Positions 6,717 to 14,935 of a DNA stretch of 62,927 nucleotides are shown one piece after another; position 1 is the first letter of the stretch, and every line of letters starts with the position of its first letter. The notes below the pieces were generated by a model that had not been told where the DNA came from, did not search any database, and saw only the letters and a list, made by a program, of their open reading frames with translations. Both the position numbers and the translations under genes were made by a program. Source of the DNA: Acidobacteriota bacterium (GTDB lineage Bacteria; Acidobacteriota; Terriglobia; Bryobacterales; Bryobacteraceae); NCBI GenBank assembly GCA_025350695.1, contig JANXXI010000193.1, positions 1 through 62,927 of the forward strand. The letters run 5' to 3'.

Positions 6717-8945
6717 CTACCGTCCCGTAATGTGCTGCACGAAAGCAAGTGCGGCCAACTGGTTGAGTTTGTCGGAAGAAATGCGTCCAATCAGCAGCTT
6801 GGCTTGCCCGGGTCTTGAAATCACCTCGAAACCAAGTTTCTTCAAAGCGGCCAAATTGGCGTCGTTCACGTCGGTCACGTATAGGCGAATTTCAACCTTC
6901 GCAGCCCCGCCATTTGCGGCAACCGTAACCACATCCTGACTAATTTTCTTCGACAACTCATTTTGTCTCGGTTCGACCTCCCACACTCGATTAGGGGCTG
7001 GAGAATACGGCTCATTCATAGGCCTTGCTCGAATCGCCATTCTGCTGTCACTCGCAAACCCTGGGGTCGACATCGCCACTCCGGCGACTCCAGGTTGAAC
7101 GCCTGCACCCATCCCAAATCCCTCATGCCTCGTTCCCTCAGGCAATTCCACGGGAACTTGAATGGTTCTAAAATGGCCGCCTTCATTCACCACACGATCC
7201 TCCACGGCCACAAACGAGGTGAATGCCGTCATCAGCTGGAAATCTAACCCCAGCTTGGCGATGGCGTCCCGATTGATCGCCGCATTCGCGCTTTCTAGAG
7301 CATCAATTCTGCGTCTAGCCCAGAGCGTCGCAATTGAGCTATTTTCAGGCTGACCCTCCGGAAAATTCACCTCCACCACCCGCTCAAAGCCCTTGCCTGC
7401 CATCTTTCCGGTGATCTTCAGCTTGCCTCTGGCCCCATGGGTATATCGGCCGGCCAACACAATTGGCTTGGCGCTAAATAGGTCCAGCACGCGCGTCGGT
7501 TCAACGTCCTTCACCGGCAGACCATTCCATTCCAAGCGAATATCCGTCAGCAACGGATCGTGAACACGCTGCGAAAAACGCTTCGCCGCCAGCGATCCAT
7601 CGTCGCTCAAGTTGACGTAATCCACCTCGCCCCGGCCATGCTCCGCCATCTTGTCCAGCAAATAATGATTCACCGCCGAGCCGATGCCGAACGAGAATAT
7701 CCTTGCATTCGGATGCCGGTCGATCTCCGCTAAAATCTCCGCTTCGTTGCCAACGTAGCCGTCGGTCATGAAACAAACCACCCGCATCGGACCGTCACTT
7801 GGCGCTCCATCAAGGGATGCGCGAATCGCCTTCATCATCTCGGTTCCACCGCTGCCATAATGGCCGTCAATGAATCGCTTTGCCTGAGCAATGTTCTCAG
7901 CCGATGCCGCCACTGGACGCTGGAAGAGGATCCGCGTGTCGCCGGAAAAAGTGATCAGGTTAAACGTGTCGCGAGGGTTCAGCGTATCCAACGCGTAACG
8001 CATCGATTCTTTGGCTTTCTCAATTGGAAAGCCATTCATCGAGCCCGAGGTATCCAGCACAAACACCAGTTCTCTCGGAATGATCTCGCTGGCCATTATG
8101 CGGGCCGGCGGTTCGAGAACCAGGTTGAAATAGCCCGTCTCACCAATCTTGTGGGTCAAAAGTGAATCGCCGATATTCTGCCGCGCGGTTGACCACGTAA
8201 GCCGAAAATCTTTGTTGGGAATTTCATTCTTGGTCCGCAGACGCAGCGATGCGAAAGACCCGGACTTTTTAGCCACCTCAATTTCGTGCGTGTTGGAATC
8301 CATCATCTGAATCGCGGCCCCAGCGTCCAGTTTCACGGAAACCGAAATGTCATGCCCTGCCCGAGTGCCCTTGGCTGCTACGGGCGGATTGATGTTGCCA
8401 GTCGCCCCCTGCGGCATGTAGCGCGGCCCGACCACCATGGGGAAGAGGAATTCATACTTTCCCGATTCATAAGGCAGTTGTTCTATGTACTGAATCTCCA
8501 CCTTGACCGTGGAACCTGGCGTGATGTTGGCGATGGATTGAGCGAAAATGTTCGGACGTTCCTGGTCAAGCAGGCCCGCAATCCTGCCACTGTTCCTGGC
8601 TTGTTCGTAAAGCTTGCGAGCCTCCTCCCGGGTCTTAACCGAGCCCTTGATGGTACGGTCCCCCACTTTGATATTCATCGCATTCACGGCGGCGCGATGA
8701 GGAAGCGGGAAAACATACATCGCCTCAATGGTGGATGACGATGGGTTGTAGAACGTCTGAGTGACCACAACACGGGCCATGACGCCGCTGATGTCGGCCT
8801 TCACGTCGGTGTGTTTAAGCGGACAGACAGCATCCTCGCCCGCACGGTCCAGACGGACAAGGGTTCCCGGTGTAGCTGCACCCGCGGAACCAAGTATGGT
8901 GGCGCCCAGAAGTATGTGGCGCAAAGTTGAAGAGGGGTAAGTCAT
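6717..8945 (-). CDS. Secreted VIT-domain / von Willebrand factor A protein
   Basis: A 742-residue exported protein. After a signal peptide (HILLGATILGSAGAATPG) comes a VIT domain (about residues 40-165, with VVVTQTFYNPSSSTIEAMYVFPLP as its core). A vWA domain follows at about 290-460, with the MIDAS motif D298-T-S300-G-S302 (FVLDTSGSM) and GTEMMKAI further on. A C-terminal part contains ATLWARRRIDALE. This is the inter-alpha-trypsin-inhibitor-like layout found in many bacteria, usually a surface or periplasmic adhesive or scaffold protein. It lies downstream of, and collinear with, the ECF sigma and anti-sigma genes, which suggests it is their main target (inference). Confidence 0.88.
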   Translation of the reverse strand: MTYPSSTLRHILLGATILGSAGAATPGTLVRLDRAGEDAVCPLKHTDVKADISGVMARVVVTQTFYNPSSSTIEAMYVFPLPHRAAVNAMNIKVGDRTIKGSVKTREEARKLYEQARNSGRIAGLLDQERPNIFAQSIANITPGSTVKVEIQYIEQLPYESGKYEFLFPMVVGPRYMPQGATGNINPPVAAKGTRAGHDISVSVKLDAGAAIQMMDSNTHEIEVAKKSGSFASLRLRTKNEIPNKDFRLTWSTARQNIGDSLLTHKIGETGYFNLVLEPPARIMASEIIPRELVFVLDTSGSMNGFPIEKAKESMRYALDTLNPRDTFNLITFSGDTRILFQRPVAASAENIAQAKRFIDGHYGSGGTEMMKAIRASLDGAPSDGPMRVVCFMTDGYVGNEAEILAEIDRHPNARIFSFGIGSAVNHYLLDKMAEHGRGEVDYVNLSDDGSLAAKRFSQRVHDPLLTDIRLEWNGLPVKDVEPTRVLDLFSAKPIVLAGRYTHGARGKLKITGKMAGKGFERVVEVNFPEGQPENSSIATLWARRRIDALESANAAINRDAIAKLGLDFQLMTAFTSFVAVEDRVVNEGGHFRTIQVPVELPEGTRHEGFGMGAGVQPGVAGVAMSTPGFASDSRMAIRARPMNEPYSPAPNRVWEVEPRQNELSKKISQDVVTVAANGGAAKVEIRLYVTDVNDANLAALKKLGFEVISRPGQAKLLIGRISSDKLNQLAALAFVQHITGR

Positions 8946-8998
8946 GTGAAATCTCCTTGCACAAAGGACATTTCACTTGGGGAAGAATCCTTTCAAAA

Positions 8999-10102
8999 TT
9001 ATTTGTAAGTAATTTTGATGTCGATCTGGGTCGGAGCCACAAACGCGTCCGCCGAAGCGCTGCGCGCTAGGGCCGCCTTCTTACTCAACCCCGCAGTCGG
9101 ATCCACTTGAAAGGTCACGCCGATCAAGGTTTCTCCCGAAGTCTTGTCCAATACCAACTCGCCGCCTTCAGGCGTCAAGTAACGTTGTCCAGCAGTGACA
9201 ATCTGCGACGAGATTTGACCGGAGTTGTTCACCGTCATCCGTCCCGTGAGCGGTGCAACTAAAGCCACTCGCACGGTGTCCCCTTTTTGAAATACCTGAT
9301 TTTGACTAGCAGGGATAAACTCGCCCGCCGCATTCTTCAGCAGGATAGTGTAAGGAGGCAGTGGCATCATACTCATCACCGGACTCATGGGTGCGGAGAG
9401 CGTCGGCCTTGCTCGCCATTCCATCGCGCGGGGCGCTTCTGAGGGCTGGCGTACGCCTCCTCCCATTCCGGCAGCCAAACGGCCCGCGGTTGGCGCGGTG
9501 ACATCTACTTCCGCCGCACGAGCGGGGCCATTGACCGGCGCCGTTTCCATCTTTTCTCTCACAACCTTATTTTCGGCAACCATGATTTCCTGCCTTGGTT
9601 CAGGTGGTTTGACGGGAACCGCCACAACCGAATCCGACAAAGATACCTGCTTGGCCCGGCCATCTGTAATCGGCTTGTCCTGTTGAGTCGGAGCAACGGG
9701 TTTTGCTTTCGCGATACTGGCGGACGCCGGAGCCGTGATCCGCGGCGCGGGGGGCGCCTCGGCTTGTATTTGTTGAGGGGCGTGGTTTTCCGCCGTTAAG
9801 GTCTTGTCAGGAACATCGCTCGAACGCACAAAGACGAACACAATCGCGGTCGTTGCCGCAGCAGCCAAGCCACCCGCCCAAACAAACCAGCGGCTTCGCT
9901 TTGGCTTCAATCCTTCAATGACGCGAGCCTTCGCCCCGGGCATGGCCAGTACGTCCCGCAACGCATCCTCATGCGCCAGCGCTTCAAACAAAACTTGATC
10001 CTCAAGGGCGGCGGCATACAATTTCTCGCGCTCAGCCGCCGTCAATTGTCCAGAGGCGTACAGCGCGGTCAATCGATCTAGTTCGTTTTTGTCCGCTTTC
10101 AT
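8999..10102 (-). CDS. Single-pass membrane anti-sigma-like protein with DUF4384-type C-terminus
   Basis: A 367-residue protein. The N-terminal 65 residues (LDRLTALYASGQLTAAEREKL) are a soluble helical segment like the sigma-binding part of transmembrane anti-sigma factors, but lack the HxxxCxxC zinc motif. A transmembrane helix follows at about 72-92 (WFVWAGGLAAAATTAIVFVFV). Next is a Pro/Ala/Lys-rich linker to about 240. The extracytoplasmic domain (YTILLKNAAGEFIPAS, GDTVRVALVAPLTGRM, GQRYLTPEGGELVLDK) resembles DUF4384. Its ATG overlaps the sigma-factor stop by four bases (ATGA, 10099-10102), indicating translational coupling and a sigma/anti-sigma pair. Confidence 0.78.
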   Translation of the reverse strand: MKADKNELDRLTALYASGQLTAAEREKLYAAALEDQVLFEALAHEDALRDVLAMPGAKARVIEGLKPKRSRWFVWAGGLAAAATTAIVFVFVRSSDVPDKTLTAENHAPQQIQAEAPPAPRITAPASASIAKAKPVAPTQQDKPITDGRAKQVSLSDSVVAVPVKPPEPRQEIMVAENKVVREKMETAPVNGPARAAEVDVTAPTAGRLAAGMGGGVRQPSEAPRAMEWRARPTLSAPMSPVMSMMPLPPYTILLKNAAGEFIPASQNQVFQKGDTVRVALVAPLTGRMTVNNSGQISSQIVTAGQRYLTPEGGELVLDKTSGETLIGVTFQVDPTAGLSKKAALARSASADAFVAPTQIDIKITYK

Positions 10103-10638
10103 TTGCCGCCTCCTTTTTCTAGAGATTCCATCGCCGTCATCAGTTCCTTACGGCACCGCGATTCCCAGGTATATACCGTATTGATGCTTTCCACGCTTAG
10201 AAGCTTCTGGATTTCCGGAAACCCCTTGCCTTCCAGTTTCCAACGAAAAATGTTACGGCAGCGTTCCCCCATCCTGGCCAACGCGGTCTCAAGCCGCTGC
10301 AGACGCCTTTGCCGGTCAATCAGAACCTCCTGGCTTTCGCCCGGATCAGCCAGCGGCAGTTCGGTGACATCTTTCTGCGTCGTTTCCCCGCGACGGGATT
10401 CTTTGTGACGCAAGCCCATCAATTTCATGCGCATGATCTCAAAGCAAAGCTTTAACAGTTCGTCCAGGCTTTCCACATGACGGTACTTTTCTTCGAGAAC
10501 CACAAAAACCTCCTGCGCCAGATCCTCGGCAACATCCCGCCTATAACGGGATGCCGCGAATGCGGCCATCCTTTCACGCAACCGCCCAAGTATTTCGTCA
10601 CGAGACAATCCATCCCAGTATAGAGAATCGGCGCCCAA
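10099..10638 (-). CDS. ECF-type RNA polymerase sigma-70 factor
   Basis: A 179-residue sigma factor. Region 2 is visible as RYRRDVAEDLAQEVFVVLEEKY with IMRMKLMGLRHKESR. Region 4 is at about 115-170 (RRLQRLETALARMGERCRNIFRWKLEGKG, then SINTVYTWESRCRKEL as the DNA-recognition helix). Start is TTG on 10636-10638; no better in-frame start keeps region 2 intact. It is the first gene of a three-gene set with the anti-sigma-like and VIT/vWA genes. The intergenic region to the divergent gene is 29 bases, so both promoters must overlap. Confidence 0.85.
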   Translation of the reverse strand: MGADSLYWDGLSRDEILGRLRERMAAFAASRYRRDVAEDLAQEVFVVLEEKYRHVESLDELLKLCFEIMRMKLMGLRHKESRRGETTQKDVTELPLADPGESQEVLIDRQRRLQRLETALARMGERCRNIFRWKLEGKGFPEIQKLLSVESINTVYTWESRCRKELMTAMESLEKGGGK

Positions 10639-10653
10639 CGCCGAATTTCCCGG

Positions 10654-10659
10654 TATAGT
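10654..10659 (+). promoter_or_regulatory. -10 hexamer TATAGT eight bases before a GTG start
   Basis: Lies between the divergent sigma-factor and hypothetical genes. On the opposite strand TATACC overlaps the same bases, 13 nt before the sigma-factor TTG, so the two promoters appear interlocked. Confidence 0.35.
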
Positions 10660-10667
10660 AAAAACAG

Positions 10668-11210
10668 GTGCGCTACTGGCTTTCTAATCACGTCCCCCCG
10701 TTCGACCGGGTTCTGATCATTGAAAGCGGTTCGCGCGATCTTGTCGAGGATCTGCTTCCAGGTCTCTACGAAATTTACGGCGATAAGATGCAGTTGGACC
10801 TGGTCACCTGCTTTGCGGGAGCGCCAGCTACCTTGCGCCCCAACGCCCGCATTTGGCGCGTGAACGATTACCCCGGAACCAAAGGCCGTCGCGATCTGCT
10901 CAACCAATTGCGGCAGGCCAACTACGGCGTCGCAGGAATCTTATGCTCAAACGAAGCCATTATGTTGAAGTGGAAATGGTTCCTCGCGGTCGGTCTTCCC
11001 GCGAAAATCTTCGCCCTCAATGAGAACGGAGACTACTTTTGGCTCGACCGTGGTCATTGGTCAACAATTCGGCATTTTTTATTGTTTCGATTGGGGTTAG
11101 CCGGGGCAAGCGCGGTTCCAACCATCGGCAGGTTATTGCTTTTTCCGTTCGCCGTGGCCTACCTTTTTGCATATGCGGCGGCTGTCCATCTGCGACGCGC
11201 CTCGCGTTAA
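10668..11210 (+). CDS. Conserved-looking hypothetical protein with C-terminal membrane helix
   Basis: A 180-residue protein starting at GTG 10668. The first about 125 residues look like an alpha/beta fold: FDRVLIIESGSRDLVEDLLPGL, a second strand LDLVTCFAG, then ARIWRVNDYPGTKGRRDLLNQL. This is reminiscent of the nucleotide- or sugar-binding halves of glycosyltransferase-like proteins, but no catalytic motif identifies it. The C-terminal 45 residues (FLLFRLGLAGASAV, LLLFPFAVAYLFAYAAAV) form one or two membrane helices ending in HLRRASR. It is divergent from the sigma operon. Function unknown. Confidence 0.6.
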   Translation: MRYWLSNHVPPFDRVLIIESGSRDLVEDLLPGLYEIYGDKMQLDLVTCFAGAPATLRPNARIWRVNDYPGTKGRRDLLNQLRQANYGVAGILCSNEAIMLKWKWFLAVGLPAKIFALNENGDYFWLDRGHWSTIRHFLLFRLGLAGASAVPTIGRLLLFPFAVAYLFAYAAAVHLRRASR

Positions 11211-11292
11211 CGGAGACTTATATTGTCCCAGGGCATGGGGTCCATAAAATAATACGTTTGGGTTTCCGTCACAGACTTACCCGATCCTCCGC

Positions 11293-11298
11293 TATAAT
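11293..11298 (+). promoter_or_regulatory. Candidate -10 box upstream of glnA
   Basis: Perfect TATAAT about 105 bases before the glnA ATG, in the 192-base gap after the hypothetical gene. No clear -35 match is present. A second possible site is the TTGACT at 11340-11345, whose downstream partner (TGTAGA) is poor. Confidence 0.3.
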
Positions 11299-11402
11299 CG
11301 AAATTCGGCGGTTTCGGAAACCTTAAGCGGCTGGCTTGGGTTGACTAAAATCCACCCGCTAACCTGTAGAGTTTATTCCACGGATCACCCTGAAGGAGAT
11401 TG

Positions 11403-12833
11403 ATGTCGAACGAACTGCAAAACTTCCTGTCGCTTCCCTATGAGGAGCTCGAAGAACTGAATCTGCACGCCAAGCAACAGCGTAAAAACCGCGTTGACCC
11501 AGGGAAGATTCAAGAAGAACGCTTAAAGTACCTGACGGACGAAAAGCGCATTAAAGCTGTGACGGTTATGTTCAGCGACCTTGAAGGCCGCCTGCACATG
11601 CTCGACTATGACAAGAAATTCCTTGTCAATAGCTGGGACAACCTCACGTTTGATGGCTCCTCCATTCGCGGCTTTACCGCCCAAAAAGAGAGCGATCTGC
11701 GCCTAGGTATGGATTGGAGTGCCTTCTACTGGACGCCTTCCGACGTATTTGGATCGGGCAAAGTGCTGGTATTTGGCGAAGTAATTGACAAAGACGGTTC
11801 GCCCTACGGAGCCGACATGCGCGGCATTTTGAAGGCCTACGCCAAAGGCAAGTTCAAATCCGATGGCTATACCCTGAACGCCGCCAACGAAATCGAAGGG
11901 TTCTTATTCAATGGCTTGGATGCGGAACGCCGCTATCATGAAACCGGCAAGTTTGAGTATGTGAATACTGGTGGCTACTACCACTCCATGCCCAGCGATC
12001 CGCTTCGTCTGTTCATCGACAAGGCCGCCGAAGTGCAGCGCGCCATGGGCTTCGAGAACGAAAAGGATCACCCGGAAGTTGCGCCTTCGCAATTTGAAAT
12101 CAACTATAGCTACGGCGAAGTGGTTGCCGCAGCCGATCAAATTCAGCTTTATAAGCTCATCTGCCGTCAGGTTGCCACCAAGATGGGACTCACCGCTTGC
12201 TTCTTGCCCAAGCCTGTTGTTGGCGTAAATGGAAATGGTATGCACACCAACGTTTCCATCACCAAGGACGGAAAGAACCTGTTCTGGGATCCAAAGGGAG
12301 AAGAGAAGGTCAGCAAAATGGCCTGGTCGTTCGTCGACAAGATCTTGACTCACGGTAACGACATCTGCCTGATGCTCAACGCCAGCGTCAACGCCTACCG
12401 CCGCCTCGATCCGCACTTTGAAGCTCCGAACCAGATTAAGGCTTCGGCCGTTGATCGCGGCTCCATGGTCCGAATCCCGATTGGCAATGAGAAGAGTTCG
12501 CGCGTGGAAGTTCGTTCGGTTGGTCCGGACGCTAATCCTTACATGGTCCTCTATTCAGTGTTCAAAACCGGCCTTGATGGCCACACCTCGAAGATCAAGA
12601 ATCTTCGCCAGGCTGATCGTTACCTGCCCGACAATATCTATACGGCTCTTGAGAATTTCAATAAGGCCGAATGGACCACAAAATTGTTAGGTGAGGACGT
12701 GAAGGGCCGTTACTCTGAATTGAAACAGGCTTCCGCTGACCGCTGCGCCCGTTTGCTCGGAACGGTCGTCAAGACGCAGGAAGTGCAATTCCATCACGAA
12801 GTCTACAACCAATGGTTGTGGAACCAGTTCTAA
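11403..12833 (+). CDS. glnA: Glutamine synthetase, type I
   Basis: ATP-dependent synthesis of glutamine from glutamate and ammonium; cytoplasmic dodecamer in this family. The 476-residue protein has FDGSSIRGF near residue 85, the metal- and glutamate-binding segment starting NAANEIEGFLF, the GYYHSMPSDPLR region, VVGVNGNGMHTNVSI (substrate loop) and KSSRVEVRSVGPDANPY. The adenylylation-site tyrosine motif NLYDLP is not evident; the matching region reads RYLPDNIYT, so covalent control is doubtful. ATG at 11403 is chosen over the TTG three bases earlier because AAGGAG (11393-11398) sits four bases upstream. A strong terminator follows 21 bases after the stop. Confidence 0.95.
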   Translation: MSNELQNFLSLPYEELEELNLHAKQQRKNRVDPGKIQEERLKYLTDEKRIKAVTVMFSDLEGRLHMLDYDKKFLVNSWDNLTFDGSSIRGFTAQKESDLRLGMDWSAFYWTPSDVFGSGKVLVFGEVIDKDGSPYGADMRGILKAYAKGKFKSDGYTLNAANEIEGFLFNGLDAERRYHETGKFEYVNTGGYYHSMPSDPLRLFIDKAAEVQRAMGFENEKDHPEVAPSQFEINYSYGEVVAAADQIQLYKLICRQVATKMGLTACFLPKPVVGVNGNGMHTNVSITKDGKNLFWDPKGEEKVSKMAWSFVDKILTHGNDICLMLNASVNAYRRLDPHFEAPNQIKASAVDRGSMVRIPIGNEKSSRVEVRSVGPDANPYMVLYSVFKTGLDGHTSKIKNLRQADRYLPDNIYTALENFNKAEWTTKLLGEDVKGRYSELKQASADRCARLLGTVVKTQEVQFHHEVYNQWLWNQF

Positions 12834-12854
12834 ACAGCAGTTTGAACTAAGACG

Positions 12855-12884
12855 AAAAGCCCCGGTCGAAAGATCGGGGCTTTT
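12855..12884. terminator. Intrinsic terminator after glnA, probably bidirectional
   Basis: AAAAGCCCCG at 12855-12864 pairs with CGGGGCTTTT at 12875-12884. Further pairs (T-A, C-G and one G-T) close a GAAA tetraloop (12868-12871). The stem is flanked by A-run and T-run, so it can stop glnA from the left and the convergent gene from the right. Confidence 0.9.
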
Positions 12885-12895
12885 CTTTAGGCAGC

Positions 12896-14212
12896 CTACT
12901 TTTGTACCGTGATGCTGCAGCACTTGTCGTTAGTCAGCGACGTTACCCCACCAATGCGCGCTATCACCGCATGGTCCCCGTTCGCGAGCGAATCAGGAAC
13001 GACAACGTTGAACTGAAAGAGCCCAGCATACGGCGGCACTAACCCGGCAAAAGCAACGTTCGCTTGAACGCCACCAATGGTGATCACCGGTTGCACGCTC
13101 AGCGGCGCAAGCTTGTCCGTTAATTGACCGGCAGTTATAGCCGGGTTCGTTGCACCGAACCCAGTGCCGTAGAAAATGATCGTTTCGCCCGGTTTAGCTG
13201 GCGCAGTAGCCGTCGGCGCGGAACTAAACAGCCCGGCTTCCCCCAGAAGCGCGTTGTCAGCGTGGGTTGCTGCCAGGTAAGCGCCATCGAAGGTAAAGAA
13301 GGCTGGAGACGATGCATTTAGCTGAGCCGTTGCTGCGGCGCTCGTTTGGCCATTCACGGTTACCTTCACCTCCACAGGACCTTGCGCATCGTCTGCTGGA
13401 GACAGCGCGTTAATCTGAGTAGGACTGATGTAGTAAATGTACGCGGCTTTTCCGTTGACGGTCACACTTGTCCCATCAAGTGAGGTTGGCAGCTTTCCGC
13501 CAGCCAGTTCCGCCGAAGTCCAAGTGCGCGAATTCGAACCGAGCCTAGTCCCGCTAATCGTAATCCAGGAATTCTGCGTGATACCGGCTTGGAAGCTAGC
13601 CCCGTTTACCACGCCGCCGGTTGAACTGATTGCAGGAGCGGGCGCTGACGCGGCCGGCTGAAGCGATAAGCTTGTCGTGTAGATTCTGTCCCCCGAAGTG
13701 GCATTGTTTCCATCAGCTGCATTCCCGGCGGCATAAAGAACAATATTGCCAACGTTAGTCGCAGGAGGAGTCCAATCGATATTGAATGATTTTCCGGTGG
13801 CGCCCGTTTGGGTATGGGTGGCGAATTGCACTACGGTGGCGGCGGTGCAGGGCGCTCGGCGTCCGTTCTCGCAAATGATTTGAGCGGCATTATCCACTGC
13901 GGCCAGTGTTCCAGCTTGCCCGTTGACTAAATCACTGCTAAGCCGGGCCGTCAACTCGAACCCAAAGCGCCTCTGCGCCGAATCGGAAACGGTAACCGTG
14001 ATTCGCTGCTTCACTCCAGGCGTGTAGCTAGAGGAAGTCGCGATGCTAACGCTTCCCGGCCCACCATTTAAAGGAGTGCTGCCTCCGTGGCAGGAAATGC
14101 AAGTGCCATCGCCCGGAGCGCCAGTATAGCGTGGGTCGGCCCCAGGCAGGTCAGCCCAAATGGGAGCAATCGAAACAACAGAAGTGACGAAAAGTTGTAA
14201 TGATAGTTTCAT
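12896..14212 (-). CDS. Secreted CxxCH-containing protein with Solibacter-type C-terminal domain
   Basis: A 438-residue exported protein. A signal peptide (QLFVTSVVSIAPIWADLPG) is followed by DGTCISCHGGSTPLNGG, a single CxxCH haem-type motif at the head of a beta domain (VSIATSSSYTPGVKQRITVTV) like the 'choice-of-anchor V' group. From about residue 200 (GGVVNGASFQAGITQNSWITI) to the end is a domain like TIGR03437: an NGASF start, AYIYYISPTQINALSP, IIFYGTGFGATNPAI, and a terminal beta strand. That domain was described largely from Solibacter proteins, so it is lineage evidence. Role unknown; extracytoplasmic location is likely. Confidence 0.82.
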   Translation of the reverse strand: MKLSLQLFVTSVVSIAPIWADLPGADPRYTGAPGDGTCISCHGGSTPLNGGPGSVSIATSSSYTPGVKQRITVTVSDSAQRRFGFELTARLSSDLVNGQAGTLAAVDNAAQIICENGRRAPCTAATVVQFATHTQTGATGKSFNIDWTPPATNVGNIVLYAAGNAADGNNATSGDRIYTTSLSLQPAASAPAPAISSTGGVVNGASFQAGITQNSWITISGTRLGSNSRTWTSAELAGGKLPTSLDGTSVTVNGKAAYIYYISPTQINALSPADDAQGPVEVKVTVNGQTSAAATAQLNASSPAFFTFDGAYLAATHADNALLGEAGLFSSAPTATAPAKPGETIIFYGTGFGATNPAITAGQLTDKLAPLSVQPVITIGGVQANVAFAGLVPPYAGLFQFNVVVPDSLANGDHAVIARIGGVTSLTNDKCCSITVQK

Positions 14213-14527
14213 AAGTAAGACAGAGGTCTACTGTTCTAACACGAATATCGGATGTGCGGCCATCAAATCGAATGCATTTAACGTTTACTATGCGTAGTGG
14301 GGTCGGAGTGGTAACTTCTTCACCCCACAGCGAACAAAATGGTAATTATTGCCGCCCACTAAGTTGGGCCTCCATGCAAGACATGGCAAACAAATGGGCC
14401 GTTTACTTTGGCACTTAACGTGCTGACTTTTCACAGAATCTCAGACTTTCAAGAAGTTTTAGGGGAGCCCACGCGAAGGTCGGGATGATGAGATGTTGAC
14501 TCAATCTTTGGAATAAAGGATGAAACC
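14213..14527. other. 315-base intergenic stretch without a recognisable gene
   Basis: Lies between the divergently oriented CxxCH protein and a small hypothetical gene. Small hairpin-forming sequences exist (GCAC-TTAAC-GTGC near 14412), but no conserved RNA, repeat or convincing promoter pair was recognised. Confidence 0.4.
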
Positions 14528-14935
14528 ATGGCGCGTCTTAACCGCTTCATTGTTCGAAATACTATTGTTGCCCTTGGCATACTTACCCTCGGTTCTTTTT
14601 TTGCCATCCGAGGAAACCCCTGCGTTGAAAGGGAGAGTTCTGAAATTACTTCTCCTGATAAGAAATACACTTTGCGCGTGGGCCGCTCGGCCTGCGGCGC
14701 GAGCCAACAAGACAAGACATTTGTCAGCCTCGAACGAAAAACTTGGCTCCCTAGTTGGCTGGGCGCAATGGAATCCAAGGTGTGGCTGCAAGGAACAATC
14801 GACATCATTCCGCAATGGCTTGGTAATAATAAGCTAGTGCTGAACTGCTGGTCCTGCGATCAAGCAGTAATTGCCGAATTGACCCAGGTCAAGGTAGGAA
14901 AGATGCACGCCCAACCGGAAACATTTCGTTTCTGA
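14528..14935 (+). CDS. Small exported or membrane-anchored hypothetical protein
   Basis: A 135-residue protein preceded by AAAGGA (14515-14520), seven bases from the ATG. The N-terminus MARLNRFIVRNTIVALGILTLGSFF is a signal anchor or signal peptide. The rest is a small beta-rich domain (SPDKKYTLRVGRSACG, SKVWLQGTIDIIPQWLGNNKLVLNCWSC) with four cysteines after the anchor that could form disulfides. ITSPDKKYTLRV resembles small secreted proteins that carry a DGKY/DKKY strand, but no named family is assigned. It ends one base before the stop of the convergent permease gene. Confidence 0.65.
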   Translation: MARLNRFIVRNTIVALGILTLGSFFAIRGNPCVERESSEITSPDKKYTLRVGRSACGASQQDKTFVSLERKTWLPSWLGAMESKVWLQGTIDIIPQWLGNNKLVLNCWSCDQAVIAELTQVKVGKMHAQPETFRF

